DNA of 64,000 nt from JBBQXK01 sp038209775 (GCA_038209775.1 JBBQXK010000002.1:62001-126000); one strand, 5' to 3'; positions 25,789 through 34,975 are shown, counted from the stretch's first letter. The notes: generated from the sequence alone by a model not told the origin. A program made the numbers and translations.

Positions 25789-27042
25789 ATGAAAACCATG
25801 ATGAAGGGCTTTGCGTCGGCAATCGCGCTGACTGTGGCGCTGAGCGGTCCGGTGCGTGCCGAGGATGTCGAGGTGCTGCACTGGTGGACCTCGGGTGGCG
25901 AGGCGGCGGCGCTGAATGTGCTGAAGGACGACCTTGGCACCAAGTCGATCGGCTGGGTCGACATGCCGGTTGCGGGCGGTGGCGGCGAAGCCGCGATGAC
26001 GACGCTGCGCGCGCGTGTTACGGCAGGCGACCCGCCGACGGCGGTGCAGATGCTGGGCTTTGACATTCTGGACTGGGCGAAAGAGGGAGAGCTGGGCGAT
26101 CTGACGGCCGTCGCCACTGCCGAAGGCTGGGATGCCGTGGTGCCGGCGGCGCTGCAGGGGTTCTCCAAATACGACGGCAAGTGGATTGCCGCCCCGGTGA
26201 ACGTGCATTCCACCAACTGGGTCTGGATCAGCAAGGCGGCCCTTGATGCCGCAGGCGGCAAGGCACCAGAGACATGGGAAGAGCTGGTCACGGTGCTGGA
26301 CGCGATGAAGGCGAACGGCATCACGCCCTTGGCCCATGGCGGGCAACCCTGGCAGGACGCCACGATGTTTGACGGGGTGGTGTTGTCGCTGGGCACCGAT
26401 TTCTACAAGGCCGCGTTCATCGACCTTGATCCCGCTGCCCTCGGTGGCGAAAAGATGGCCGAGGCGTTCAACCGCCTGATGAAGCTTCGCACCTATGTCG
26501 ATGACAACTTTTCGGGGCGGGACTGGAACCTTGCCAGCGCCATGGTCATCAACGGCGAAGCCGGCATGCAGATGATGGGCGACTGGGCCAAGGGTGAATT
26601 CCTGAAGGCCGGCAAGGTGCCCGGCACCGACTTCGTATGCATCCGGTTCCCGGGCACGCAAGGGGCGGTGACCTTTAACAGCGACCAGTTCGCGATGTTC
26701 GGGGTCGAAGGGGATGCGGCGAAGGCGGCACAGGATGCCATGGCGTCGGCGATCATGAATCCGGTGTTCCAATCGGCGTTCAACGTGGTGAAAGGGTCGG
26801 TTCCGGCCCGGACCGATGTGCCGAACGACGCGTTTGACGATTGTGGCAAGAAAGGCATGGCGGACCTTGCGGCGGCGAATACGGCGGGCACGCTGTTCGG
26901 GTCGATGGCGCATGGGCATGCAGCCCCGGCGGCAGTGAAGAACGCGGTCTATGATGTGGTGACGGCGGCGTTCAACGGCGAATACGCCGATGGCGCGGCT
27001 GCGGCCACGGCGCTTGCCGAGGCGGTTGCTGCGGCGCAGTGA
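25789..27042 (+). CDS. Sugar ABC transporter substrate-binding protein 1 (glucose/mannose type)
   Basis: The protein has 417 residues. ATG 25789 follows GGGAGAGAGAC and gives a signal peptide ending PVRAEDVEV. The mature start VEVLHWWTSGGEAAALNVLK and the segments VAGGGGEAAMTTLRARV and LAHGGQPWQDATMFD are typical of the GtsA-like glucose/mannose-binding cluster. It should bind sugar in the periplasm and deliver it to the permeases encoded downstream. It is clearly paralogous to the second binding protein at 29107 (shared TSGGEAAAL, AGGGG, LAHGGQ, GRDWNLASAMVINGEA, MGDWAKGEF). Confidence 0.9.
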   Translation: MKTMMKGFASAIALTVALSGPVRAEDVEVLHWWTSGGEAAALNVLKDDLGTKSIGWVDMPVAGGGGEAAMTTLRARVTAGDPPTAVQMLGFDILDWAKEGELGDLTAVATAEGWDAVVPAALQGFSKYDGKWIAAPVNVHSTNWVWISKAALDAAGGKAPETWEELVTVLDAMKANGITPLAHGGQPWQDATMFDGVVLSLGTDFYKAAFIDLDPAALGGEKMAEAFNRLMKLRTYVDDNFSGRDWNLASAMVINGEAGMQMMGDWAKGEFLKAGKVPGTDFVCIRFPGTQGAVTFNSDQFAMFGVEGDAAKAAQDAMASAIMNPVFQSAFNVVKGSVPARTDVPNDAFDDCGKKGMADLAAANTAGTLFGSMAHGHAAPAAVKNAVYDVVTAAFNGEYADGAAAATALAEAVAAAQ

Positions 27043-27081
27043 CGGACGGGCGGCGGGGGGCGGCAAAGGCCGTGCCCCGCC

Positions 27082-27101
27082 AAATTCCTTCAAAGGAATT
27101 T
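27082..27101 (+). repeat. Hairpin between binding protein 1 and permease genes
   Basis: AAATTCCTT and AAGGAATTT form a perfect 9-base inverted repeat in the 113-base gap after binding protein 1. It is strikingly AT-rich against its surroundings. Hairpins at this place in ABC operons often stabilise the binding-protein mRNA so that it is made in excess; that role is inferred here. Confidence 0.55.
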
Positions 27102-27155
27102 GCAAAGAATTTAGCCTCGCCCGGGGAGGGGTGGGTCATATCTGGGGGGATGACG

Positions 27156-28049
27156 ATGGCTGCGCCTGTGACGGTGGATTTCCGCACGCGACTGCAGGAC
27201 TGGCTGCCACGGCTGGTGCTGGCCCCGTCCTTTGCCGTGACGATCCTGTTCGTTTACGGGTTCATCCTGTTCACCGTGGTGCTGTCGTTTACTGGGTCAA
27301 AGATGCTGCCGAAGTTCACCTGGGTGGGCTTTGAGAATTACACCAAGCTGTTCGCGCTGCAGCACTGGCATATCGCAGTGACCAACATCGCGGTCTTTGC
27401 CAGCCTGTACATCGTGATCTGCACCGCCATCGGGCTGATGCTGGCAATCTTCCTTGACCAGAAAATCCGGGGCGAAGGGGTGTTGCGGCCGATCTACCTT
27501 TATCCCATGGCACTGTCCTTCATCGTGACGGGCACGGCGTGGAAATGGTTCCTCGACCCCGGGATCGGGCTGCAGCAGGTGATGCGGTCCTGGGGGTGGG
27601 AGACGTTCACCTTTACCTGGATCAAGGACAACGACATGGCGCTGTACTGCATCGTCATTGCGGCGGTGTGGCAGACGTCGGGGTTCGTGATGGCGATGTT
27701 TCTGGCGGGGTTGCGCGGCATCGACAACGAGATCCTCAAGGCCGCACAGATCGACGGCGCGTCGAACTGGCAGTTGTACCGGCGCATCGTCATCCCGATG
27801 CTGCGGCCGGCGTTCCTGTCGGCCTTCGTCATCCTCGCGCACCTTGCGATCAAGTCGTATGATCTGGTGGTCGCGCTGACCGGGGGCGGGCCGGGGCGGT
27901 CGACGGAGATGCCCGCGACGTTCATGTATTCCTACACCTTCACGCGCAACCAGATGGGCATCGGCGCATCGTCGGCGGTCATCATGCTGATGACCATCGC
28001 CGCGATCATGGTGCCTTACATCTATGCCGAACTGCGGGAGAAGAAGTGA
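27156..28049 (+). CDS. Sugar ABC transporter permease 1 (MalF-like)
   Basis: The product has about 297 residues with six predicted membrane helices. The cytoplasmic EAA loop is AAQIDGASNWQLYRRIVIPMLRP without its flanks, with the conserved Gly. I chose ATG 27156 because GGGGGG ends 6 bases upstream; ATG 27150 is an alternative and the frame is open back to 27039. It forms the channel with permease 2. The gene order matches gtsA-gtsB-gtsC-type systems. Confidence 0.9.
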   Translation: MAAPVTVDFRTRLQDWLPRLVLAPSFAVTILFVYGFILFTVVLSFTGSKMLPKFTWVGFENYTKLFALQHWHIAVTNIAVFASLYIVICTAIGLMLAIFLDQKIRGEGVLRPIYLYPMALSFIVTGTAWKWFLDPGIGLQQVMRSWGWETFTFTWIKDNDMALYCIVIAAVWQTSGFVMAMFLAGLRGIDNEILKAAQIDGASNWQLYRRIVIPMLRPAFLSAFVILAHLAIKSYDLVVALTGGGPGRSTEMPATFMYSYTFTRNQMGIGASSAVIMLMTIAAIMVPYIYAELREKK

Positions 28050-28927
28050 TGGCAGCTGTCACGCAAGACACCGCCGTCAGCACGGGCCGCATCACCCGGG
28101 CATTCATCTATCTGGTGCTGCTGTTGTTCGCGCTGTTCTACCTCTTGCCGCTGTATGTGATGGTCATCAACTCGGTCAAACCGCTGGCCGAGATCACGGG
28201 GGGCAACATGATGTCCCTGCCACAGGTCTGGACGCTGGACCCCTGGCGGTCGGCATGGTCGACCGCACAGATCGGGGTCGAGCCTACGGGGCTGCGCCCG
28301 TACTTCCTGAACTCGATCCTGATGGTGGTGCCTGCGGTTGCGATCTCCACCGTCGTGGGGGCGCTGAATGGTTATGTGCTGACGAAATGGCGGTTCCGGG
28401 GCGATACTTGGGTGTTCGGGCTGATGCTGTTTTCCTGCTTCATCCCGTTCCAGATCGTGCTGATCCCGATGGCGATGGTGCTGGGCAAGCTGGGCCTTGC
28501 GGGGTCGATCCCGGGGCTGGTGCTGGTGCATGTGGTCTATGGCATCGGGTTTACCACGCTGTACTTCCGCAACTACTATGCCGCCTTTCCGACCGAACTG
28601 GTGCGGGCGGCGCAGATTGACGGGGCGGGGTTTTTCCAGATCTTCTGGCGCATCCTGCTGCCGGTGTCGGGCCCGATCGCGGTGGTGTCGGTCATCTGGC
28701 AATTCACCAACATCTGGAACGACTTCCTGTTCGGGGCCTCGTTCGGCGGCACGTCGCAGCCGATGACGGTGGCGCTGAACAACCTTGTCCAGTCCTCGAC
28801 CGGCGTAAAGGAATACAACGTCCACTTCGCGGGCGCGATCCTTGCCGCCCTTCCGACCCTTGTCGTTTATGTCGTCGCAGGCCGCTACTTCGTGCGCGGT
28901 CTGATGGCGGGCAGCGTCAAGGGGTGA
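28049..28927 (+). CDS. Sugar ABC transporter permease 2 (MalG-like)
   Basis: The product has about 292 residues and six membrane helices. The first is IYLVLLLFALFYLLPLYVMV, and the EAA loop reads RAAQIDGAGFFQIFWRILLP. Its ATG shares the final A of the permease 1 stop codon (GTGATGG), so the two permeases are translationally coupled. They form the heterodimeric membrane pore of the transporter. Confidence 0.92.
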   Translation: MAAVTQDTAVSTGRITRAFIYLVLLLFALFYLLPLYVMVINSVKPLAEITGGNMMSLPQVWTLDPWRSAWSTAQIGVEPTGLRPYFLNSILMVVPAVAISTVVGALNGYVLTKWRFRGDTWVFGLMLFSCFIPFQIVLIPMAMVLGKLGLAGSIPGLVLVHVVYGIGFTTLYFRNYYAAFPTELVRAAQIDGAGFFQIFWRILLPVSGPIAVVSVIWQFTNIWNDFLFGASFGGTSQPMTVALNNLVQSSTGVKEYNVHFAGAILAALPTLVVYVVAGRYFVRGLMAGSVKG

Positions 28928-29016
28928 GGCGCGGTGACGCGCAGCGGCAGCAAGGCGTCCAGTGGACGCATCGCAGCAACGAACGCCCGGAGCGCAAGCG
29001 AAGGGCTAAGTCGGTC

Positions 29017-29040
29017 GCCGGACGGGTGGAGCCGTCCGGC
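29017..29040 (+). repeat. Hairpin between permease 2 and binding protein 2
   Basis: GCCGGACGG and CCGTCCGGC pair perfectly around a 6-base loop in the 179-base gap before the second binding-protein gene. A smaller palindrome, GCGTCC with GGACGC, lies upstream near 28953. No gene is visible in the gap. This may be an RNA processing or attenuation signal that sets the second binding protein's dose. Confidence 0.5.
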
Positions 29041-29106
29041 GGCCATGTTCACAACCAAGGCCCCGCTTGCACAAGACCGGGCGAACAACAGTAAAGGAAC
29101 TACAAG

Positions 29107-30354
29107 ATGAGGCATTTGTCCATCGCCGCTTTGGCCATGACGGTGGGGATCACCCCCGCCCTTGCCGATCCGTCTGTCGAGGTGATGCATTTCTGGACCA
29201 GCGGAGGCGAGGCCGCAGCCCTGTCCGCCGTCCGCGACAAGGTGGTGGCCGGGGGCGTCGTCTGGACCGACGCCCCCATTGCGGGCGGCGGCGGCGATGC
29301 CGCCAAGACCGCCCTGCAGGCCCGCATCGCATCAGGCAACCCGCCCGCCGCCATGCTGATGCTGGGGCAGACCGTGCTTGACTGGGCGAACGAGGGGCTT
29401 CTGGGCAATGTCGATGCCATCGCCGCCGCCGAAGGCTGGGATGCCGCCCTGCCGCAGGCGGTCAAGGACTTCACCAAGGTCGGCGGGCACTATGTTTCCG
29501 TGCCCACCAACGTGCATCGGACCGACATGATCTGGGCCTCGAAAGCCGCCTTCGACAAGATCGGTGCGGCCTATCCTACGACATGGGAAGAGCTGAACGC
29601 GCTGGCGCCAAAATTCCTTGAGGCAGGGATCATCCCCCTGGCCCATGGCGGGCAGGCCTGGCAGGAAGCCTATATGTTTGAGGCGGTTGTGGCCGGCGTC
29701 GGCGGTGCTGATTTCTATCGCCGCGCCTTGGTCGATCTTGACGATGCCACCCTGCGCGGGCCTGAAATGGTGGCGGTGTTCACCGAACTGGCCGCCCTGC
29801 GCAGCATGGTCGACGCCAATGCCCCGGGCCGCGACTGGAACCTTGCATCGGCCATGGTCATCAACGGCGAGGCGGCGATGCAGATCATGGGCGACTGGGC
29901 CAAGGGCGAATTTACCAACGCAGGGAAAGTGCCCGGCGATGACTATGCCTGCTTGCCCGTGCCCAAGGCCAAGGGCGATGCCTTTGTTTACCTGGTGAAC
30001 TCGCTGTCGCTGTTCACCCAGACCGACCCCGACCTCATCAAGGGGCAAGAAGTGCTGGCGAGTGCCATCATGGACAAGGGTGTGCAGGTGGCCTTCAACA
30101 TCGCCAAGGGGGCCATCCCGGCGCGCAACGATGTGGACATGACGGCCCTTGACCCTTGCGCGCAGGCGACGGCGGCTTCGATGGCGGCGAATGATGCGGG
30201 CGGCACGGCGGTGCCTACCTTCGCCGGAACCCACGCGGCAAACGCATCGGTGGTCGGTGCGGCGACTGATGCGATTACCGGCTTTTTCAACTCCGACATG
30301 ACGGCCGAGGCGGGTGCGACAGCCCTTGCCGACGCGATCATGGCGGCGAAATAG
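29107..30354 (+). CDS. Sugar ABC transporter substrate-binding protein 2
   Basis: The protein has 415 residues. A signal peptide (MRHLSIAALAMTVGITPALAD) is followed by VEVMHFWTSGGEAAALSAVR, closely parallel to binding protein 1. GRDWNLASAMVINGEAAMQ is nearly identical in both, while the C-terminal third differs more. Only one permease pair and one ATPase are encoded, so both proteins probably serve the same transporter with different sugar preferences. The 179-base gap before it suggests separate processing or an internal promoter. Confidence 0.9.
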   Translation: MRHLSIAALAMTVGITPALADPSVEVMHFWTSGGEAAALSAVRDKVVAGGVVWTDAPIAGGGGDAAKTALQARIASGNPPAAMLMLGQTVLDWANEGLLGNVDAIAAAEGWDAALPQAVKDFTKVGGHYVSVPTNVHRTDMIWASKAAFDKIGAAYPTTWEELNALAPKFLEAGIIPLAHGGQAWQEAYMFEAVVAGVGGADFYRRALVDLDDATLRGPEMVAVFTELAALRSMVDANAPGRDWNLASAMVINGEAAMQIMGDWAKGEFTNAGKVPGDDYACLPVPKAKGDAFVYLVNSLSLFTQTDPDLIKGQEVLASAIMDKGVQVAFNIAKGAIPARNDVDMTALDPCAQATAASMAANDAGGTAVPTFAGTHAANASVVGAATDAITGFFNSDMTAEAGATALADAIMAAK

Positions 30355-30362
30355 CCGGACCG

Positions 30363-30391
30363 CCCCACCCCGGACCTCCCCCGGGGTGGGG
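30363..30391 (+). terminator. GC-rich hairpin after binding protein 2
   Basis: CCCCACCCCGG and CCGGGGTGGGG form an 11-base perfect stem with a 7-base loop, starting 9 bases after the stop. It is followed by TATCTTTGG, a weak T-tract. It could be a partial terminator or an mRNA-stabilising hairpin; the ATPase gene starts 30 bases later, so some readthrough is needed unless a promoter lies between. Confidence 0.55.
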
Positions 30392-30420
30392 TATCTTTGG
30401 ACACGCGACAGGAGACGATC

Positions 30421-31530
30421 ATGGGCTTTCTCGACATCCGCAACGTGACCAAATCCTACGGGGCGGTCGAGGTGCTGCACCGCGTCGACATCAGCGTCGA
30501 GGAGGGCGAGTTTCTGGTGTTGGTCGGTCCGTCGGGCTGCGGAAAATCCACACTTCTCAACATGATCGCGGGGCTTGAGGGGATTTCGGGTGGCGAGATT
30601 GCGATCAAGGGGCGGGTGATGAACGGCGTCCATCCGGCCAAGCGCAACATCGCGATGGTGTTCCAGAGCTATGCCTTGTACCCCAACATGACGGTCGGGC
30701 AGAACATGACCTTCGGCCTTGAAATGCACGGCGTCCCCAAGCCCGAGCGTGACCGGGCATTGGCGGATGTGGCCAAGCTGTTGCAGATCGAGCAGCTTCT
30801 TGACCGCAAGCCCGGGCAGTTGTCGGGCGGCCAGCGGCAGCGTGTGGCGATGGGGCGGGCCTTGGTGCGCAACCCGGATGTGTTCCTGTTCGATGAGCCC
30901 CTGTCCAACCTCGACGCGAAACTGCGCGTCGATATGCGTATTGAGATCAAAAAGTTGCACCAGAAACTGCGCACCACCATCGTCTATGTGACCCACGACC
31001 AGATCGAGGCGCTGACGTTGTCGACCCGCATCGCAGTGATGAACAAGGGGCATGTGCAGCAACTGGGCCGTCCGAAGGACATCTACGACACGCCCGCGAA
31101 CCTGTTCGTGGCCACCTTCATGGGGTCGCCCGCGATGAACATCATGCCCGCAACCGTGGTGATAGAAAACGGCGCGGCGCATGCCCGGATCAGTGATGCC
31201 GAAGGGGTGGCGCGGCTTCTGCGGTTCGGGCCGGGACCGATGGCGGACTGGGCGGGCAAGCAGGTGCTGCTGGGCATAAGGCCAGAGGCGATCACCGACC
31301 CTGAGGGGGCTGACCGCAAGTCGTTGAATATTCAGTCATTGTCGAACCGTGTGACAGTCACCGAACCCGCCGGTTCCGATACCTTCGTGACCATGACCCT
31401 TGGTGGCCGCGACGTGATCGCCCGGATGCGGGCCGATGCGGATGTGGCGCCGGGGCAGGTGTTCGACTTTGCCGTGAACATGGAAAAGGCGGTGGCCTTT
31501 GATCCTGCGACCGAGATGCGGATTGTTTGA
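30421..31530 (+). CDS. Sugar ABC transporter ATP-binding protein (MalK/UgpC-like)
   Basis: The protein has 369 residues. ATG 30421 follows CAGGAG. Walker A is GPSGCGKSTLLNMIAG, the Q-loop is MVFQSYALYPNM, the signature is LSGGQRQRVAMGRAL, Walker B is VFLFDEPLSNLD and the H-loop is VTHDQIEAL. The C-terminal third is a MalK-type TOBE/OB regulatory domain. It energises the permease pair of this operon. Confidence 0.95.
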   Translation: MGFLDIRNVTKSYGAVEVLHRVDISVEEGEFLVLVGPSGCGKSTLLNMIAGLEGISGGEIAIKGRVMNGVHPAKRNIAMVFQSYALYPNMTVGQNMTFGLEMHGVPKPERDRALADVAKLLQIEQLLDRKPGQLSGGQRQRVAMGRALVRNPDVFLFDEPLSNLDAKLRVDMRIEIKKLHQKLRTTIVYVTHDQIEALTLSTRIAVMNKGHVQQLGRPKDIYDTPANLFVATFMGSPAMNIMPATVVIENGAAHARISDAEGVARLLRFGPGPMADWAGKQVLLGIRPEAITDPEGADRKSLNIQSLSNRVTVTEPAGSDTFVTMTLGGRDVIARMRADADVAPGQVFDFAVNMEKAVAFDPATEMRIV

Positions 31531-31536
31531 GCGGGG

Positions 31537-33120
31537 ATGGACGCGGACTATATCATCATCGGGGGCGGCTCTGCCGGGTGCGTGCTGGCGGCGCGGCTGA
31601 GTGAGGATGCGGGCACCCGTGTGCTGCTTCTTGAGGCCGGGGGGCAGGACAAGGGGGTGCTGTTCCACTGGCCTGCGGGGTTCGCGAAGATGACCAAGGG
31701 CGTGGCAAGCTGGGGTTGGTCCACGGTGCCGCAACGCCACATGCAGGGGCGGTCGCTGTGGTACACGCAAGGGAGGGTGATCGGCGGGGGGTCGTCGATC
31801 AACGCGCAGATCTATACGCGGGGAAATGCGGGGGATTATGACGGCTGGGGACAGGCGGGGTGGTCCTATGCGGATGTGCTGCCCTATTTCCGGCGGGCCG
31901 AGGGGAATGAGCGTTTTGCGGATGCCTATCACGGCAGCGATGGCCCGTTGGGTGTATCCATGCCCCGCGCGGCGCTGCCGATTTGTAATGCGTTCTTGCG
32001 GGCGGGGCAGGAATGGGGGCTGCCGTACAACCCTGATTTCAATGGGCGGGAACAGGCGGGGGTTGGTTTTTATCAACTGACACAAAGGGATGCGCGGCGG
32101 TCATCGACCGTTACGGCCTATCTGCGGCCTGCGATGGGGCGGGGGAACCTGGCGGTGCGGACCGGGGTGCAGGTGAGGCGGATTGTGGTTGAGGGGGGCA
32201 GCGCCACGGGGATCGAGACGATGGCGGGCGAGGTGTTCCGCGCCACACGCGAGGTGATCCTGACGGCGGGTGCGATCGGGTCGCCGCGGTTGCTGATGCT
32301 GTCGGGGATCGGGCCTGCGGAGCATTTGCGGGGGCTGGGGATCGAGGTGCGGCATGACCTGCCGGGGGTGGGGGCGAACCTGCAGGACCATGTGGACCTG
32401 AGCGTGCTGGCGGAATGCAGTGGCCCCTACAGCTATGACCCAGTGAAACGGCTGGACCGGACTTTGCTGGCGGGGTTACAGTATCTGCTGTTCCGCACGG
32501 GGCCGGTGGCGTCGTCGTTGTTTGAGACGGGGGGGTTTGGCTTTGCGGATACGGGTGGGGAATGGCCGGACATCCAGTTCCATCTGGGTCAGGGGTCGGG
32601 GATCGAGAAGGGAATAACCTCGGTCCAAGGGTCTGGAATCACGCTGAATTCCGCGTTGTTGCGGCCACGGTCAAGGGGCACGGTGCGGTTGGCCTCGGCC
32701 GATCCGGCGGCGGCTCCGTTGATTGATCCGAACTACTGGGCGGACCCTTATGACCTGGAGATGTCATTGCGCGGGTTGCAGATGGCGCGCGAGATTCTGC
32801 AGCAGGCGGCGCTGAAGCCGTACCTGCGGCGCGAGGTTTTGCCGGGCGACCTGACGGGGGCCGCGCTGTTCGACTATGCCTGCCGGATGGCCAAGACCGA
32901 TCACCACCCGGTGGGCACCTGTGCGATGGGAACGGTGGTGGATGCCGATCTGCGGTTGCGAGGGATGGACGGGTTGCGGGTGTGCGATGCGTCGGTGATG
33001 CCCCGCATTCCGTCATGCAATACCAATGCGCCGACGATCATGATTGCAGAGAAGGCGGCTGATCTGATCCGGGGTCTGGCACCGCTGGCGCCGGTCGGTT
33101 TGGTCGTTAATAACGGGTAA
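31537..33120 (+). CDS. GMC-family FAD oxidoreductase (choline dehydrogenase-like)
   Basis: The protein has 527 residues. The FAD motif IIIGGGSAGCVLAARLSE is at the N terminus, and the GMC signatures GRVIGGGSSINAQIYTRGN and TAGAIGSPRLLMLSGIG are present. The active-site His lies in HHPVGTCAMG, and CNTNAPTIMIAEKAADLI ends the core. Although often annotated as choline dehydrogenase, its place six bases after a sugar ABC ATPase gene argues for a sugar, polyol or alcohol substrate related to the imported compound. No signal peptide is seen, so the enzyme is cytosolic. Confidence 0.85.
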   Translation: MDADYIIIGGGSAGCVLAARLSEDAGTRVLLLEAGGQDKGVLFHWPAGFAKMTKGVASWGWSTVPQRHMQGRSLWYTQGRVIGGGSSINAQIYTRGNAGDYDGWGQAGWSYADVLPYFRRAEGNERFADAYHGSDGPLGVSMPRAALPICNAFLRAGQEWGLPYNPDFNGREQAGVGFYQLTQRDARRSSTVTAYLRPAMGRGNLAVRTGVQVRRIVVEGGSATGIETMAGEVFRATREVILTAGAIGSPRLLMLSGIGPAEHLRGLGIEVRHDLPGVGANLQDHVDLSVLAECSGPYSYDPVKRLDRTLLAGLQYLLFRTGPVASSLFETGGFGFADTGGEWPDIQFHLGQGSGIEKGITSVQGSGITLNSALLRPRSRGTVRLASADPAAAPLIDPNYWADPYDLEMSLRGLQMAREILQQAALKPYLRREVLPGDLTGAALFDYACRMAKTDHHPVGTCAMGTVVDADLRLRGMDGLRVCDASVMPRIPSCNTNAPTIMIAEKAADLIRGLAPLAPVGLVVNNG

Positions 33121-33219
33121 ACGCGGTGGTTGGAGCAGCATTGCGGATATGGGCGCAATCCTCTGTAAAAGCTGGATTTTTGGTGTATTTTCCCCGTATG
33201 CGATCCGTACAGCATCTGT

Positions 33220-33246
33220 ATTACAACCGTACATACAGTTTGTAAT
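33220..33246. repeat. AT-rich inverted repeat in convergent gap
   Basis: ATTACAA and TTGTAAT flank a 13-base loop, with CTGTA and TACAG nested. It sits in the AT-rich 154-base gap between the GMC oxidoreductase and adenine deaminase stops (33121-33274). It may serve as a bidirectional terminator; no gene is visible there. Confidence 0.4.
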
Positions 33247-33274
33247 TTCGCGGCTGAAGAATGGCCGCTGGAAA

Positions 33275-34975
33275 TCAGCCGATGATCTCAAACCGGTCGA
33301 CGTCCACAAGCCCCATGTCGGTGATTTTCAGATGCGGGATCACCGGCAGGCACAGGAAGGCGAGTTGCAGGAACGGTTCTTCCAGCGTCACGCCCAGAGT
33401 TCGGGCGGCGGCGCGGAGGGCGATGAGTTGATCGCGGACCACCTCGAATGGCTCAAGGCTCATCAGCCCCGCCACTGGCAGCGCGAGTTCGGCCAGCACG
33501 CGGCCGCCTTCGGCCACGACGAACCCGCCTTCGATTTCCGCCAGACGGTTGGCGGCCACCGCCATGTCGGCATAGTCGGCCCCCACCACGGCGATGTTGT
33601 GATGGTCGTGGCAGACGGTTGACGCGATGGCCCCCCGCTGCAGCCCGAAGCCCTGCACGAACCCGGTGGCGCGGTTGCCGTTGACGCCGTGGCGTTCGAT
33701 GACCGCGATCTTGACCAGATCGCGGGGGATGTCGGGGCGTTTGTCGCCATCTATGGGGGGGATGTCGAAGGTCAGGTGTTCGGTGATGATCTTGCCGGGA
33801 ATGATGCCGATGACCGGGGTTTCGGTGCGGTTGCCGCCGGTGCGGAAATCGGCGGGGGTCACCGGGGGGGCCTTGACCGAATGCCGCGCCACGGGGGGGA
33901 TCGTCGTGCGGGCGGCGAAGGCTGTGGCGTCGGCCAGCACGCCGCCGGCCAGCACCATGGACGCATGGCACCCGGCAAGGCTGTCGATCACCGCGATATC
34001 GGCGCGTTTGCCGGGGGCGATCAGGCCCCGGTCCTTGAGGCCGAACGCCTCAGCTGCCGAAAGGCTGGCAGCGCGGTAGACGGACAGGGGGTCGGCGCCT
34101 TGGGCGATGGCCCAGCGGATCATGTGGTCGAGGTGGCCGTGTTCGGCGATGTCCAATGGGTTGCGGTCATCGGTGCAGAGGCACAGATAAGGCGCATAGC
34201 GTTCGGTCAGGAGCGGCCATAGGGCCGCCAGATCCTTGGACACCGACCCTTCGCGGATCAGGACGCGCATGCCCTTGCGCAGTTTCTCCAGCGCCTCGTC
34301 CGCCGTTGTCGCCTCGTGTTCCGTGCGGATGCCGGCGGCGATGTAGCCGTTGAGGTCGTGGCCCCTGAGGAGGGGCGCGTGGCCGTCGATGTGGCGGCCC
34401 CGGAAGGCGTCGAGTTTCGCCATGCACCCCGGATCGCGCATCAGGACGCCGGGGAAGTTCATGAATTCGGCGAGGCCCAGGACACGGGGGTGGTCCATCA
34501 GGGGGATCAGATCGGCGGCCTCAAGGCGCGCGCCGGCGGTTTCCATATGGGTGGACGGCACGCAGGAGGAAAGCTGCACGCGGATGTCCATGAGGGTGAG
34601 GGCGGCTGCGTCGAGGAAATAGCGGATGCCGGTCAGGCCGCAGACGTTGGCAATTTCGTGCGGGTCGCAGATGGCGGTGGTGATGCCGCGCGGGGTGACG
34701 CAGCGGTCAAATTCAAAGGGTGTGACGAGGGAGGATTCGATGTGCAGGTGTGTGTCGATGAAGCCGGGGACGAGGATGCGGCCGGTGACGTCGATGGTGC
34801 GGCGGCCTTCGTAGGTGCCGAAAACGCCGACGATGGTATCGCCGCAGATGGCCACATCGGTTTCCACCAGATCGCCGGTGATGAGGTCGAACACCCGCCC
34901 GCCGCGCAGGACCAGATCGGCGGGCATCTCGCCCCGCCCTTGGGCGATGCGGTCGGCAAGGGGGGCTGTTGTCAT
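33275..34975 (-). CDS. ade: Adenine deaminase
   Basis: The protein has 566 residues. Metal-binding motifs are PGFIDTHLHIESS and the later GHAPLLRG; the C-terminal domain has HDHHNIAVVG near residue 440. This layout matches the Mn-dependent Ade family that converts adenine to hypoxanthine for purine salvage. ATG 34975 is preceded by AAGGAG; the frame extends 21 codons further but lacks a ribosome-binding site. It is divergent from the EamA transporter, suggesting (without proof) a purine link. Confidence 0.93.
   Translation of the reverse strand: MTTAPLADRIAQGRGEMPADLVLRGGRVFDLITGDLVETDVAICGDTIVGVFGTYEGRRTIDVTGRILVPGFIDTHLHIESSLVTPFEFDRCVTPRGITTAICDPHEIANVCGLTGIRYFLDAAALTLMDIRVQLSSCVPSTHMETAGARLEAADLIPLMDHPRVLGLAEFMNFPGVLMRDPGCMAKLDAFRGRHIDGHAPLLRGHDLNGYIAAGIRTEHEATTADEALEKLRKGMRVLIREGSVSKDLAALWPLLTERYAPYLCLCTDDRNPLDIAEHGHLDHMIRWAIAQGADPLSVYRAASLSAAEAFGLKDRGLIAPGKRADIAVIDSLAGCHASMVLAGGVLADATAFAARTTIPPVARHSVKAPPVTPADFRTGGNRTETPVIGIIPGKIITEHLTFDIPPIDGDKRPDIPRDLVKIAVIERHGVNGNRATGFVQGFGLQRGAIASTVCHDHHNIAVVGADYADMAVAANRLAEIEGGFVVAEGGRVLAELALPVAGLMSLEPFEVVRDQLIALRAAARTLGVTLEEPFLQLAFLCLPVIPHLKITDMGLVDVDRFEIIG

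Noticed and set aside
25597..27105. Minus-strand extension of the LacI-type gene to 27105
   Set aside because: It runs antisense through binding protein 1 with no domain support. The canonical LacI N-terminus and start lie at 25596.
29332..31182. Minus-strand 616-codon frame opposite binding protein 2 and the ATPase
   Set aside because: Antisense shadow of two clear ABC transporter genes in high-GC DNA.
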